Shown here: positions 27,027 through 35,258 of the stretch, piece by piece
Layout: each line of letters starts with the position of its first letter
Position numbering within the stretch: the first letter of the stretch is position 1
Source: Virgibacillus oceani
GTDB lineage: Bacteria > Bacillota > Bacilli > Bacillales > Amphibacillaceae
Length of the DNA stretch: 54,875 nucleotides
Direction of reading: 5' to 3'
Assembly: GCF_014638995.1 (NCBI RefSeq)
Contig: NZ_BMFR01000021.1
Location: 1 to 54,875, forward strand
Made by a program: the position numbers and the translations under genes
Notes under the pieces: generated by a model
Seen by the model: only the letters and a program-made list of their open reading frames with translations
Told to the model about the DNA's origin: nothing
The model's database searches: none

Positions 27027-28012
27027 TTCGTTTCACCATTTCGCTTAGGTATGACATCACAGTTATCGATAATTTCGGTTTCGGTGAATTGCTGATCCTC
27101 TAAATAACCTTGCGTCTGCAAATCAATCATCACATTTACAGAACGATACCCCATTTCTTTTGGATATTGGGCGATCGTTGCATCAATTTTTTCTTGCTTT
27201 ATTAAATCCAGTGTCTGCGGCAAAATATCAAACCCAACAATATACATGTCTTTGTAAGGAGCAATCTCCTGAAGACCATTAACAATACCAATACCATCAA
27301 GTGCACTCGTTCCGAACATTGCTGTAATCTGAGGGTATTGCCTCAGCAGCGAATAAGTAGCCCGCGAAGCACCAATTTCCGTAATGTTAGATTCCTTTAT
27401 GTCTACAATATGGATCCGGTTGACGGTATGAACCGCATCCTTAAACCCATCAATCCGCTCTTGCTGATTAATGGCGTCAAATCGGCCGGTTATAATCCCG
27501 ACATATTGCTCGCCCTGCGTATTGTTGATAATTGCTTGTCCGGCAAGCTTTCCAGCGTAATAGTTATTCGTCCCCACATATACTTTCCGCTCACTATTTT
27601 TCACATCCGTATCTGTAGTAATGATCGGTATTCCCCGCTCAATTCCTTTATGTACTAAATTAATGAACCGTTCTCCCTCGATGCCTTGAATAATGATCCC
27701 ATCCACTTTTGCAGATATCATTCTATCAAGCAATTTCAGCATTTTACTATTATCTGCTTTTTCTGGGGCCACATATTCTAAATAAACATCCTTTTCTTCA
27801 GCAGCCTTCCTGGCACCCTCTTCAACCAGCCGCCAATAGTCATTGTCCGTTTCCTCAGCAATCAGCGCAAAATGATAAGCATAATCCTGTGCCTCTGCTT
27901 TATCAGTTTCAATATAAAACGTCTTATATCCATATATCAGCATTCCAACAAAGCTAATCACAAAAACCACACCACTGCACGTATAAAAAAGTAACCTGGA
28001 ATTAGATCTCAT
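27023..28012 (-). CDS. membrane-anchored sugar-binding co-sensor (XylFII-like)
   Basis: 329-residue protein with a single N-terminal membrane segment (about 8-28, no lipobox or cleavage site) and a periplasmic-binding fold of the RbsB/LacI type (FALIAEETDNDYWRLVEEGA, GIIIQGI, PIITTDTD, YVGTNNYYAGKLAG). ATG 28012 follows AGGTGAG. First in an overlapping cluster with the YesM-like kinase and YesN-like regulator. The same arrangement is known from the clostridial XylFII-LytS xylose sensors, in which the binding protein passes ligand status to the kinase. The ligand here is unknown. Confidence 0.85.
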   Translation of the reverse strand: MRSNSRLLFYTCSGVVFVISFVGMLIYGYKTFYIETDKAEAQDYAYHFALIAEETDNDYWRLVEEGARKAAEEKDVYLEYVAPEKADNSKMLKLLDRMISAKVDGIIIQGIEGERFINLVHKGIERGIPIITTDTDVKNSERKVYVGTNNYYAGKLAGQAIINNTQGEQYVGIITGRFDAINQQERIDGFKDAVHTVNRIHIVDIKESNITEIGASRATYSLLRQYPQITAMFGTSALDGIGIVNGLQEIAPYKDMYIVGFDILPQTLDLIKQEKIDATIAQYPKEMGYRSVNVMIDLQTQGYLEDQQFTETEIIDNCDVIPKRNGETK

Positions 28013-28030
28013 CCACTCACCTGCCTTTAG

Positions 28031-28059
28031 TGGGACACGGGGTCAGGTCCATTGTCCCG
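28031..28059. repeat. decayed REP-like palindrome
   Basis: TGGGACACGGGGTCAGG ... ATTGTCCCG, with several mismatches between arms. It lies just upstream of the co-sensor gene. Confidence 0.75.
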
Positions 28060-28210
28060 GTTTTACAGACATAGAGCAGCCCCGTTTGTCCCTATTTTTT
28101 TCTCCGTTGTTAAGCATGTATTTTTTTGAATCACGTCACAGTCATATTTTGCAACTGCCGCATTCCCGCAACAAACACACTAAACTTATAGAACAATTCG
28201 ATTTACTTTA

Positions 28211-28240
28211 ATTATAGCCTCAATCCCGCATTTATGTGAA
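28211..28240 (-). promoter_or_regulatory. possible promoter of the co-sensor/kinase/regulator operon
   Basis: Read on the minus strand: TTCACA (28235-28240), 18 bp, TATAAT (28211-28216), about 200 nt ahead of the first ATG. The -10 is perfect and the -35 is weak. Confidence 0.45.
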
Positions 28241-28385
28241 GAGAGGATACTTCTTAAGTGCTACAAGCGACTTTCTAATCTTAGAGTACTGAAATATGCA
28301 GGGAGCATACGAATTGCCAGATTTCACGCAATCCATCCCCTTCTTCACTCAACCCTCTCTACTCACAAATCCAACCACAACGCAC

Positions 28386-28419
28386 AAAAAAAGCGGACCA
28401 TCTTGGATCCGCTTTTTTT
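28386..28419. terminator. bidirectional intrinsic terminator
   Basis: AAAAAAAGCGGA ... TCCGCTTTTTTT with an inner CCA/TGG pairing and a 3-nt loop. Runs of 7-8 T follow the stem on both strands. It would end transcripts running leftward from nanT through the structured segment. Confidence 0.82.
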
Positions 28420-28429
28420 ATCGTCTAGC

Positions 28430-28720
28430 GTACACTATAAAATTTGAATGCTGTGAATAACTGAACTACCGCATTGGCCACGTCCAGTTACAGCGCTAAA
28501 GCCTTGATGGACTTCCCTCACCTCCGTACGATAAGGTCAACATCGACGCTTTAGCTCATCCGAGTTTCCTTTATCTCTTGCGAAGGAATGTTCGACTAAA
28601 ACCGCCGCTTTGCGCGGCAACGCCGAACCACCCTGCATGGCAAATCTTTTCGGTGGGACGAGTAAGCGCAGTCCCATGGCGCAGTCCGCACGTCGCTAAA
28701 CGTGCGCTTCCGCTTTTATT
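28430..28720. repeat. structured non-coding segment, probable dispersed repeat
   Basis: This is most of the 709-nt gene-free gap 28013-28721. No convincing reading frame is seen. The segment is richer in GC than its surroundings and holds dyads such as GCCGC/GCGGC (near 28602) and GCACG/CGTGC (near 28690). Phrases such as GACTTCCCTCACCTCCGTACG, broken here for length, recall intergenic repeats I have seen in other Bacillaceae genomes; that is memory, not a search. It could be a structured RNA or a MITE-like element. Confidence 0.5.
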
Positions 28721-28721
28721 C

Positions 28722-30239
28722 TTAACCTGCATTTACATCTGATTTCACGTAGGCATCGTTTTTCGTGTAAATTGTAAGCCCTGTTGTATTTTTGTTATAA
28801 CGCGGGAAGAAGAAACTAGCCACATAACCAAATATAAATGATGAAAAGAATGACATAACACTAATCGCAAAAGGTGTAAGGTCTGTTTGCTGGATAAAAT
28901 AAGATGTTAGGGCACTTAAAAATAACCCAATTAGTACCCCTGGTGCATTCGCACGTTTTGTAAAAATACCAAGTGCAAATATACCAGCAATCGGTACACC
29001 AAAAAGTCCAGTCATCGCCAAGAATAAATTCCATGTTTCTGCACGATTCGTTGACACCAAATACAATGCAGCCGCCATTCCTAGAATACCAGTAATGATG
29101 ATCGCCAATCTTGCCAACCATACATCATTGGATTTTGCAGTTTTCCCAAAAAACCGTTGTTTAAAATCGACTACTATACATGCTGACATACTATTTAAGC
29201 TAGAGGAGATGGTCGATTGACAAGCCGCAAATATTGCTGCAATTAACAAACCAGCAACACCAATTGGCAATGTTGTGACAATGAAATATGGCACAACTGC
29301 CGACGTGTTAAACCCATCAGGAAGTGCTTCCACATTTGTATAGTAGCTGTAAAGTACTGTACCCATTCCATAAAAAACCGGAATCGTAATAAGCGCTAAA
29401 ATACCATTTGTCCATAACGATTTATTTGTCTCTTTAATCGAGCTTGTTGTCTGGTAACGCTGTACAACATCCTGACTTGCTGTATATTGATGTAAATTGT
29501 TAAAAATCGAACCGATAAAGATGATCGGAATAGCCGCAGCAGCTGTACCGAATTGGAAATTTTCCAGTGTAATCAGCTTATCATCGGCGATCGCATCACT
29601 GATAACAGTCGAAAATCCGCCATCAATGGTGAACGCTCCTAGTACAACGACTAATATTGCACCACCAAGAAGTAAAATACCTTGGATAACGTCACTCCAA
29701 ATAACACCTTCCATACCGCCCAAAAATGTATAAATAATACACAACCCACCAACAGCGGAAGCGATTACAATCGGGTTAATATCTGACACCGATGTAATGG
29801 CTAACGTCGGTAAATAAATAACAATTGCTACACGCCCAATGTGATAGAGCACAAATAACAAACTGCCGATAACCCGAAGTGACGGGCCGAAACGAGCCTC
29901 TAAATATTCATAAGCTGTTGTGACATTTAATTTTCTAAAGAATGGAATATAGAAATAAATTAATACCGGTATAATAGCGAATATCGCCGAGTTACCTGCA
30001 GCATAAGACCAATCTGTCAAAAATGCCTGCTCAGGTGTTGACATAAACGTAATCGCACTTAATGTTGTCGCATAAATACTAAACCCTGCAGCCCAGGCCG
30101 GGATTTTTCCGCTTGCGGTAAAGAATGCATCCGTATTTTTCCCGGATCTCTTTGTAAAATAAACACCTACACCTAACATTGCGACTAAATATACGATTAA
30201 CACAATCCAGTTAACTGTACCCAATCCTACCTTATCCAT
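28722..30239 (-). CDS. nanT: SSS-family sodium:sialic acid symporter
   Basis: 505-residue sodium:solute symporter with about 13 membrane segments; SSS features include TLSAITFMSTPEQAF, the ATTLS sodium-site region and TFLGGMEGVIWSDVIQG. It begins 85 nt after nanA on the same strand, after a stem-loop, and the cluster also holds nanK and nanE. This matches the SSS-type sialic acid transporter locus of Staphylococcus. Substrate is inferred from context. ATG 30239 follows AAAGGGGGA. Confidence 0.8.
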   Translation of the reverse strand: MDKVGLGTVNWIVLIVYLVAMLGVGVYFTKRSGKNTDAFFTASGKIPAWAAGFSIYATTLSAITFMSTPEQAFLTDWSYAAGNSAIFAIIPVLIYFYIPFFRKLNVTTAYEYLEARFGPSLRVIGSLLFVLYHIGRVAIVIYLPTLAITSVSDINPIVIASAVGGLCIIYTFLGGMEGVIWSDVIQGILLLGGAILVVVLGAFTIDGGFSTVISDAIADDKLITLENFQFGTAAAAIPIIFIGSIFNNLHQYTASQDVVQRYQTTSSIKETNKSLWTNGILALITIPVFYGMGTVLYSYYTNVEALPDGFNTSAVVPYFIVTTLPIGVAGLLIAAIFAACQSTISSSLNSMSACIVVDFKQRFFGKTAKSNDVWLARLAIIITGILGMAAALYLVSTNRAETWNLFLAMTGLFGVPIAGIFALGIFTKRANAPGVLIGLFLSALTSYFIQQTDLTPFAISVMSFFSSFIFGYVASFFFPRYNKNTTGLTIYTKNDAYVKSDVNAG

Positions 30240-30296
30240 TAAAACTTCCCCCTTTGTTTTCGGTTACATTAGAAAGATTCCAAAAATTTTCTATGC

Positions 30297-30319
30297 AAAA
30301 AAGCGAGGAACGCTTTTTT
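30297..30319 (-). terminator. stem-loop between nanA and nanT
   Basis: AAAAAAGCG, 5-nt loop, CGCTTTTTT. Between two co-oriented genes, so probably a partial terminator lowering nanT relative to nanA. Confidence 0.65.
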
Positions 30320-30323
30320 GCCC

Positions 30324-31193
30324 TTATAAATCAAAATCATGCACAAGCTGTTTAACGGCATCTTTTTTGCTTGCATCCAATGGACTCATCGGCTTTTTGC
30401 ATGTACCTGCATCAATACCTTTTATATAAAGCACTTCTTTTAGTGTTTGATACAGCCCTAAATCCAATACTTTTTCAATGATGTCGTTTGTCACATGCTG
30501 TACTTCATATGCTTCATCAACCTTGCCCTCGTGACATAATTCCATAATTTGTTTCGCACGTTTGCCGTTGATGTTAAATGTGCTTCCAATCGCTCCATCC
30601 ACACCAGAAATCACGCCGTAAATTAACATTTCATCAAATCCGGAATAAATGAGTTTGTTCGGATAACGTTTTCTGAGACGTTCTAATAAATAGAAGTTAC
30701 CATCCGTGTATTTCACACCGATTACTTTTTCGTTTTGAAACAATTCATCAAATTGAGCCAAGTCCATCGATACACCAGTTAGTGCAGGAATTGCATAAAT
30801 GATCATGTTGTTTCCAGTAGCATCGATGATTGTCTCATAGTAGTTTTTAATTTCTTCAAATGTAAATTTATAATAAAACGGTGTTACTGCTGATAAGCTG
30901 TCATATCCGAGCTCTGTTGCGTATTTCCCTAAATCAACAGCTTCGTCCAAATTAATAGATCCCACCTGTGCAATTAATTTAACCGCACCATTGTTTTCTT
31001 CGCTTACTATTTTAAAGATGGCTTTCTTCTGTTCCGTTGACAGCATAAAGTTCTCCCCGGAGCTGCCATTTACATACAATCCATCTACTTGCTGCTGATC
31101 AATATTCTGTCTAACGACTTCACGTAAACCCTGCTCTTTAATGGCACCGTTTTCATCAAATGGTACAAGCAAAGCTGAAAATATCCCCTTCAT
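30324..31193 (-). CDS. nanA: N-acetylneuraminate lyase
   Basis: 289-residue DapA/NanA-fold aldolase, close to the usual length of about 290. It has the carboxylate-binding loop GSSGE (43-47), catalytic Tyr133 (IIYAIP) and the Schiff-base Lys161 (GVKYTDGN). It splits N-acetylneuraminate into ManNAc and pyruvate in the cytosol. ATG 31193 follows AGGAGG. Downstream is the SSS transporter; divergent are two FadR-type regulators, nanK and nanE, giving a full route to GlcNAc-6-P. nagA and nagB are not in this window. Confidence 0.93.
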   Translation of the reverse strand: MKGIFSALLVPFDENGAIKEQGLREVVRQNIDQQQVDGLYVNGSSGENFMLSTEQKKAIFKIVSEENNGAVKLIAQVGSINLDEAVDLGKYATELGYDSLSAVTPFYYKFTFEEIKNYYETIIDATGNNMIIYAIPALTGVSMDLAQFDELFQNEKVIGVKYTDGNFYLLERLRKRYPNKLIYSGFDEMLIYGVISGVDGAIGSTFNINGKRAKQIMELCHEGKVDEAYEVQHVTNDIIEKVLDLGLYQTLKEVLYIKGIDAGTCKKPMSPLDASKKDAVKQLVHDFDL

Positions 31194-31235
31194 GCAAATT
31201 CCTCCTAGAAAAAATGATCAAACAAAGTTATAATA

Positions 31236-31246
31236 TTGTCAGACCA
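31236..31246. promoter_or_regulatory. FadR-type operator in the nan divergent region
   Basis: TTGTCAGACCA matches the FadR-subfamily core TNGTNNNACNA exactly. It overlaps the -35 box (TTGTCA, 31236-31241) of a plus-strand promoter whose -10 is TACTAT at 31258-31263, and lies downstream of the nanA promoter. It is a good candidate site for one or both nearby GntR proteins. Confidence 0.6.
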
Positions 31247-31264
31247 ATTTTTATTTGTACTATT

Positions 31265-31293
31265 ATCATAAAAGCCAACTACCAAAAAGTCAA
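31265..31293 (-). promoter_or_regulatory. nanA promoter
   Basis: On the minus strand TTGACT (31288-31293), 17-bp spacer, TATGAT (31265-31270), about 70 nt ahead of the nanA ATG. Near-consensus sigma-A spacing and boxes. Confidence 0.7.
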
Positions 31294-31337
31294 CAACTTT
31301 TAAGTAATGAGATTCAATCAATTATGGTATCATCAAA

Positions 31338-31391
31338 GGGACAGGGGGTCAGTCCCCTTGTCCCGGGACAGAGGGACTGACCCCCTGTCCC
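31338..31391. repeat. paired REP-like palindromes in regulator leader
   Basis: Two inverted units meeting at CCCGGG, each GGGACA..GGGG type with slightly different cores. They sit in the untranslated leader of the first FadR-type gene, ending about 10 nt before its ribosome site. Confidence 0.9.
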
Positions 31392-31417
31392 ACACAAACG
31401 GTAAGAGGAGTTTATAC

Positions 31418-32110
31418 ATGGGGATACAGAAAACGTCGTTAGTTGATATCGTGATCGATCGTATTAAAAATCATATTTTAAAGAATGGCCTGAAGCCGGG
31501 GGATAAATTTTTATCCGAAAAAGAACTGGTTGACCAGCTCCAGGTCAGCCGGACTGTCGTAAGGGAAGCTTTGATATCGCTTCAGTCGGTCGGAATTGTA
31601 ACGATAAAGCCCGGTGGCGGTGTATATATTGCAGATACGAAACTTGGCTCGATCAATACGATTTTGAAACATCATTATGAAACATATGGCGTGAAAATTA
31701 AAGAATTAGTTGAGATCAGGAAAATCATTGAGCTTGGTGCATTGCGATTAATTATCGAAAAGCAAATCGATCTAAATATTGGGCAGCTGAACGATATAAA
31801 TGAATCCTACTATCAAACAATTATAAAGAAAGAAGATACGAAAAAATATGACCGGCTGTTTCATCAGTCACTTATGAAAGCAACAGATAATGAAACCTTT
31901 TACAATTTTAGCGAAATAATCAACGAGTACTTTTCACTTGTAAAAATAGATTTAGTCCAAAATGAAGAAGCATTGATCCAATCGTACAGAGAACACGCGG
32001 AAATAATTAAGTCTTTAAGTGAGCATAAATTGCAGCAAGCACAAAAGGTTATGACTGATCATTTCGAGCCGATCTTTACTTTTATTAATCAAATGGAGGA
32101 ACAATCGTGA
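31418..32110 (+). CDS. FadR/GntR-family regulator 1 of the nan locus
   Basis: 230-residue GntR protein with N-terminal winged helix (SEKELVDQLQVSRTVVREAL, then GGGVYIAD wing) and a C-terminal FCD domain (DRLFHQSLMKATDNE, REHAEIIKSL, MTDHFEPIF). Start at ATG 31418 after AAGAGGAG; a longer frame from 31307 only adds translated REP sequence. It overlaps the next regulator by 4 nt (GTGA). Its position beside nanA, nanK and nanE suggests a sialic acid or ManNAc-6-P responsive repressor like E. coli NanR, which is also an FCD protein. Confidence 0.88.
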   Translation: MGIQKTSLVDIVIDRIKNHILKNGLKPGDKFLSEKELVDQLQVSRTVVREALISLQSVGIVTIKPGGGVYIADTKLGSINTILKHHYETYGVKIKELVEIRKIIELGALRLIIEKQIDLNIGQLNDINESYYQTIIKKEDTKKYDRLFHQSLMKATDNETFYNFSEIINEYFSLVKIDLVQNEEALIQSYREHAEIIKSLSEHKLQQAQKVMTDHFEPIFTFINQMEEQS

Positions 32111-32784
32111 ATTTGGATCCAATTAATGCGACGGAACGCAAATCACTAAAAAAAACAATTATCCAGGAAATTAAAAAATATATTATTGATAACCAATTAA
32201 AATTTGGTGACAAGCTCCCGACCGAACGCAATTTTGTGGAAATGTTCGGCTGCAGCAGATCTGTTGTCAGAGAAGCGTTAAGTTACCTAGAAAATACAGA
32301 TGTAATTACGATCACACAAGGTAAAGGTGCTTTTTTGAATGAATCCAATATCGAAAATTTATTGAGCAACTTTTTCTTCCTTTGGCAAATCAATGGAGGA
32401 AAAATCCAGGATATATTAAGCTTGAGAGTTATTTTTGAATCAAGCGCAATTGATGAAATAGTAACGAACAATAAAGAGGGTGAATTAATACGTTTAAAGG
32501 AACTTGTTAAAAAAAGCAAATGTGCAGCAACTCTAGACGAATTTAGAGAAGCTGATATTGCCTTTCATAAACAGCTGCTTAAAGCAACAGCGAATCACTT
32601 ATTTATCCAAATGACCAACATGATTACAAGCTATTTCTTCGAGGTCAAGCATATTAATATGACAATGGAAGAATATAAGACCGCAACGGACGAACATGAA
32701 AAGATTGTGGAAGCGTTAGTGAATGGTGACGCTGACCAGGCAAAATCGTTACTTACCAAGCATATTAACAATACGAAAGTTTAG
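32107..32784 (+). CDS. FadR/GntR-family regulator 2 of the nan locus
   Basis: 225-residue GntR/FCD protein (TERNFVEMFGCSRSVVREAL helix; READIAFHKQLLKATANH and TDEHEKIVEAL in the FCD domain). GTG 32107 overlaps the stop of the first regulator. The two are clear paralogs with different wings and effector pockets, translated in tandem, so they could act as a heterodimer or answer two ligands. nanK begins 10 nt after its stop. A tandem FadR pair is unlike the single RpiR-type NanR of Staphylococcus. Confidence 0.88.
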   Translation: MNLDPINATERKSLKKTIIQEIKKYIIDNQLKFGDKLPTERNFVEMFGCSRSVVREALSYLENTDVITITQGKGAFLNESNIENLLSNFFFLWQINGGKIQDILSLRVIFESSAIDEIVTNNKEGELIRLKELVKKSKCAATLDEFREADIAFHKQLLKATANHLFIQMTNMITSYFFEVKHINMTMEEYKTATDEHEKIVEALVNGDADQAKSLLTKHINNTKV

Positions 32785-32794
32785 GAGGACATTC

Positions 32795-33670
32795 ATGACA
32801 GTCTATTTGTCTATTGATATCGGTGGAACCTATATCAAATATGCTTTCATAAATGATGGCCATGAGCTCTTTGGCCATCAGAAAATCAAAACAAACGAAA
32901 ATGTTGATAATGCGATACGAAAGCAGGTTGAGGAAATCATAGATTCTGCATCCGATGTCTTCACAATTAAAGGTGTAGGGATTAGTACCGCCGGAATCGT
33001 TGATCGTGAAAGAGGCAAAATTATCTATGCCGGACCAACAATCCAGGACTACGCTGGTACAGATTTTAAGTCACAGCTTTCCCGGAAATTTGGTCTGCCT
33101 ATCCATGTGGAGAACGATGTGAATGCTGCATTACTAGGCGAACGCTGGAAAGGTGCGGCACAGGGTGAGGATCATGTATTCTGTATAACACTAGGGACTG
33201 GAATTGGCGGTGCTTATTTTCACCAGCAATTAGTAGATGGATTTCATCATCAAGCTAATTCCGTCGGGTATCTTTTATACGATGAGAAAACAAATACGAA
33301 TTATGAATCAAGAGCAGCAACCTCAGCATTAAATCGGGTTATTGAACAAGAGGTTGGTAAAGGAATAGAGGCAAAAGAGGTTTTTGATCGGGCAAAAAGC
33401 GGTGATAAAAAATGTATGGCAATAATCCATTCATGGGCAAGCGAAGTTGCGAAAGGGCTAGCGCAAATCATTATCCTAATCGATCCAAAATGTATTCTTA
33501 TCGGTGGGGGAATTTCCAGACAGGGTGAATTTTTATTGAAGCTGGTTCAAGAGCATGTTGTACAATTTTTGCCAAAAAACTTTTTAATAACCGAGCTGAA
33601 AATTGCTGAATTATTTAATGACGCAGCATTGTATGGTGCTGTTTATCCATTTTTCAAGGAGGAATTGTAA
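32795..33670 (+). CDS. nanK: N-acetylmannosamine kinase (ROK family)
   Basis: 291-residue ROK sugar kinase: phosphate-binding [20 protein letters not shown], the catalytic-Asp region [11 protein letters not shown] and [13 protein letters not shown] 32795 follows AGGAGGAC; longer in-frame starts would overlap the regulator. The usual ROK zinc motif (CxCGxxGC) is absent: the equivalent stretch reads [18 protein letters not shown], without cysteine. Product assignment comes from position between the nan regulators and nanE; it phosphorylates ManNAc to ManNAc-6-P. Confidence 0.85.
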   Translation: MTVYLSIDIGGTYIKYAFINDGHELFGHQKIKTNENVDNAIRKQVEEIIDSASDVFTIKGVGISTAGIVDRERGKIIYAGPTIQDYAGTDFKSQLSRKFGLPIHVENDVNAALLGERWKGAAQGEDHVFCITLGTGIGGAYFHQQLVDGFHHQANSVGYLLYDEKTNTNYESRAATSALNRVIEQEVGKGIEAKEVFDRAKSGDKKCMAIIHSWASEVAKGLAQIIILIDPKCILIGGGISRQGEFLLKLVQEHVVQFLPKNFLITELKIAELFNDAALYGAVYPFFKEEL

Positions 33671-33671
33671 T

Positions 33672-34349
33672 ATGTTAAAAGCAGTTAAAGGCGGGTTGAT
33701 TGTATCCTGCCAGGCATTACCAGATGAACCGCTGCACAGTTCATTTATCATGTCCAAAATGGCATTGGCAGCTAAAGAAGGTGGCGCAAAAGGGATTCGT
33801 GCCAATACAAAGGAAGATATTATTGAAATTAAAAAAGAGGTTAATTTGCCAGTAATTGGGATTGTTAAACGTGATTATGCTGACAGTCCAGTATTTATCA
33901 CAGCTACACGCAAGGAAATTGATGAATTGCTGGAAAGCGGCTGTGAAATGATTGCTATGGATGCTACACAACGAAACAGGCCAAAAAATAGTTCCTTGGC
34001 TGATTTAGTGAGCTACGCAAAGGAAAAAAATCCGAGCGTTGAACTAATGGCAGATATCGCGACATTAGATGATGCCATTCAAGCCGAAAAATTGGGATTC
34101 GATTGCATTTCCACAACGTTGCATGGTTATACAGAAGAGACAAGCGGAATGAAGCTTTATAATAATGATTTTGCATTTTTAAGAACAGTATTGGATAACG
34201 TTGAGATACCAGTTATAGCAGAAGGTAACGTCATTACGCCCGAGATGTATAAAAAATGTATGGAAATCGGAGCCTATGCAAGTGTGGTCGGTGGTGCAAT
34301 CACAAGGCCAAGAGACATTACAAAGCGATTTGTTGGAGAAGCTGAATAA
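33672..34349 (+). CDS. nanE: N-acetylmannosamine-6-phosphate 2-epimerase
   Basis: 225-residue NanE-family TIM barrel. Conserved residues include Lys66 (GIVKRDY) and Glu184 (VIAEGNV), the pair expected for catalysis, plus ALDATQ-like [11 protein letters not shown] and a phosphate-binding end [12 protein letters not shown] 33672 lies 1 nt past the nanK stop codon, with the ribosome site AAGGAGGAATTG inside nanK. It converts ManNAc-6-P to GlcNAc-6-P. A REP-like cluster begins immediately after its stop. Confidence 0.94.
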   Translation: MLKAVKGGLIVSCQALPDEPLHSSFIMSKMALAAKEGGAKGIRANTKEDIIEIKKEVNLPVIGIVKRDYADSPVFITATRKEIDELLESGCEMIAMDATQRNRPKNSSLADLVSYAKEKNPSVELMADIATLDDAIQAEKLGFDCISTTLHGYTEETSGMKLYNNDFAFLRTVLDNVEIPVIAEGNVITPEMYKKCMEIGAYASVVGGAITRPRDITKRFVGEAE

Positions 34350-34395
34350 CGGGACAAAGGTCAGCGGGACGCGGGGTCAGACCCCCTTGTCCCGC
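34350..34395. repeat. nested REP-like units
   Basis: CGGGACAAAGGTCAG, then GCGGGACGCGGGGTC ... GACCCCCTTGTCCCGC. It fills the gap between convergent nanE and the ROK fructokinase-like gene, and the complete right unit encodes the last residues of the latter. Confidence 0.85.
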
Positions 34396-35240
34396 AAAGT
34401 CAATGCAATTGCCCCTTTTATTCCTTGCTCATCCTGCAGATTTGGTGCAACAATAAAATCCTCTATATTTTCTATAGCTACATACCTATTCATCAACTCC
34501 AAGACCTTCTCCTGAATCAATGGATATAGCTGTTCCTGTTTCATGACACCGCCGCCTATAATCACACGTTCCGGTGACAAAATCAGGTAATAATTCATTA
34601 TCGCTTGCGCTAAATAATATGCTTCAAGCTCCCATACATCTTGCTGATCCGCTAATAAATTGCCTTTTTTCCCGTAGCGCTTTTCGATAGCAGGACCTGA
34701 AGCAAGCCCTTCCAAACAACTTCCGTGATAGGCACAGTTCCCCGCAAACTTGTCGTCCTCGCGTTGCTGCACAAGAATATGCCCCATTTCGGGATGATTT
34801 TTTCCAATATATGTTTTTCCGTCTTTAACAAAGCCTGCCCCTATACCGGTACCAACAGTTATGTACAAGCAGCTGCCTGCATCTTTGCCAGCTCCATATT
34901 TATATTCCCCAAGTGCAGCAGCATTTACATCCGTATCCAGATAAACCGGAAGCTGAAAATCAGTCTTTAAGCGATTCAGCACATCGCAGTTTTTCCATTT
35001 TAGTTTAGGCGTGTTTAGAATTGTGCCGTACGTAGCACGCGTTTTATCCAAATCAACCGGGCCAAAGCTGCCAATGCCAATTGCCTCAAGCGAATAATCA
35101 GCAAAAAAACGCTTTACCTCCTGAAACGTTTCATCCGGCCCTTCAGTTGGAAAACTTGTTTTTGCAATAATTTTCCCTGTTTGATCTCCAACTGCACACA
35201 CAAACTTAGTACCCCCGGCCTCGATTCCTCCAACTAACAT
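34377..35240 (-). CDS. ROK-family fructokinase-like sugar kinase
   Basis: 287-residue ROK kinase of the ScrK/GmuE (YdhR) type: GGIEAGGTKFVCAV phosphate loop, DTDVNAAALGEY with the catalytic Asp, TVGTGIGAGF, and the zinc motif HPEMGH ... CAYHGSCLEGLASGPA. It probably phosphorylates fructose or mannose; manA lies directly upstream on the same strand, with an 18-nt gap. The C-terminal RDKGV and the TGA stop are coded by a REP-like palindrome, a small replacement at the 3' end. Confidence 0.88.
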   Translation of the reverse strand: MLVGGIEAGGTKFVCAVGDQTGKIIAKTSFPTEGPDETFQEVKRFFADYSLEAIGIGSFGPVDLDKTRATYGTILNTPKLKWKNCDVLNRLKTDFQLPVYLDTDVNAAALGEYKYGAGKDAGSCLYITVGTGIGAGFVKDGKTYIGKNHPEMGHILVQQREDDKFAGNCAYHGSCLEGLASGPAIEKRYGKKGNLLADQQDVWELEAYYLAQAIMNYYLILSPERVIIGGGVMKQEQLYPLIQEKVLELMNRYVAIENIEDFIVAPNLQDEQGIKGAIALTLRDKGV

Positions 35241-35258
35241 AATCCTCTCCCCTTCCGT

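Noticed and set aside
28430..28720. Known riboswitch in the nanT downstream gap
   Set aside because: It lies after rather than before a gene on the minus strand and I see no familiar aptamer core.
31307..31417. 37-residue N-terminal extension of the first FadR-type regulator
   Set aside because: It translates the paired palindrome (RDRGSVPLSRDRGTDPLS) and a good ribosome site precedes ATG 31418 instead.
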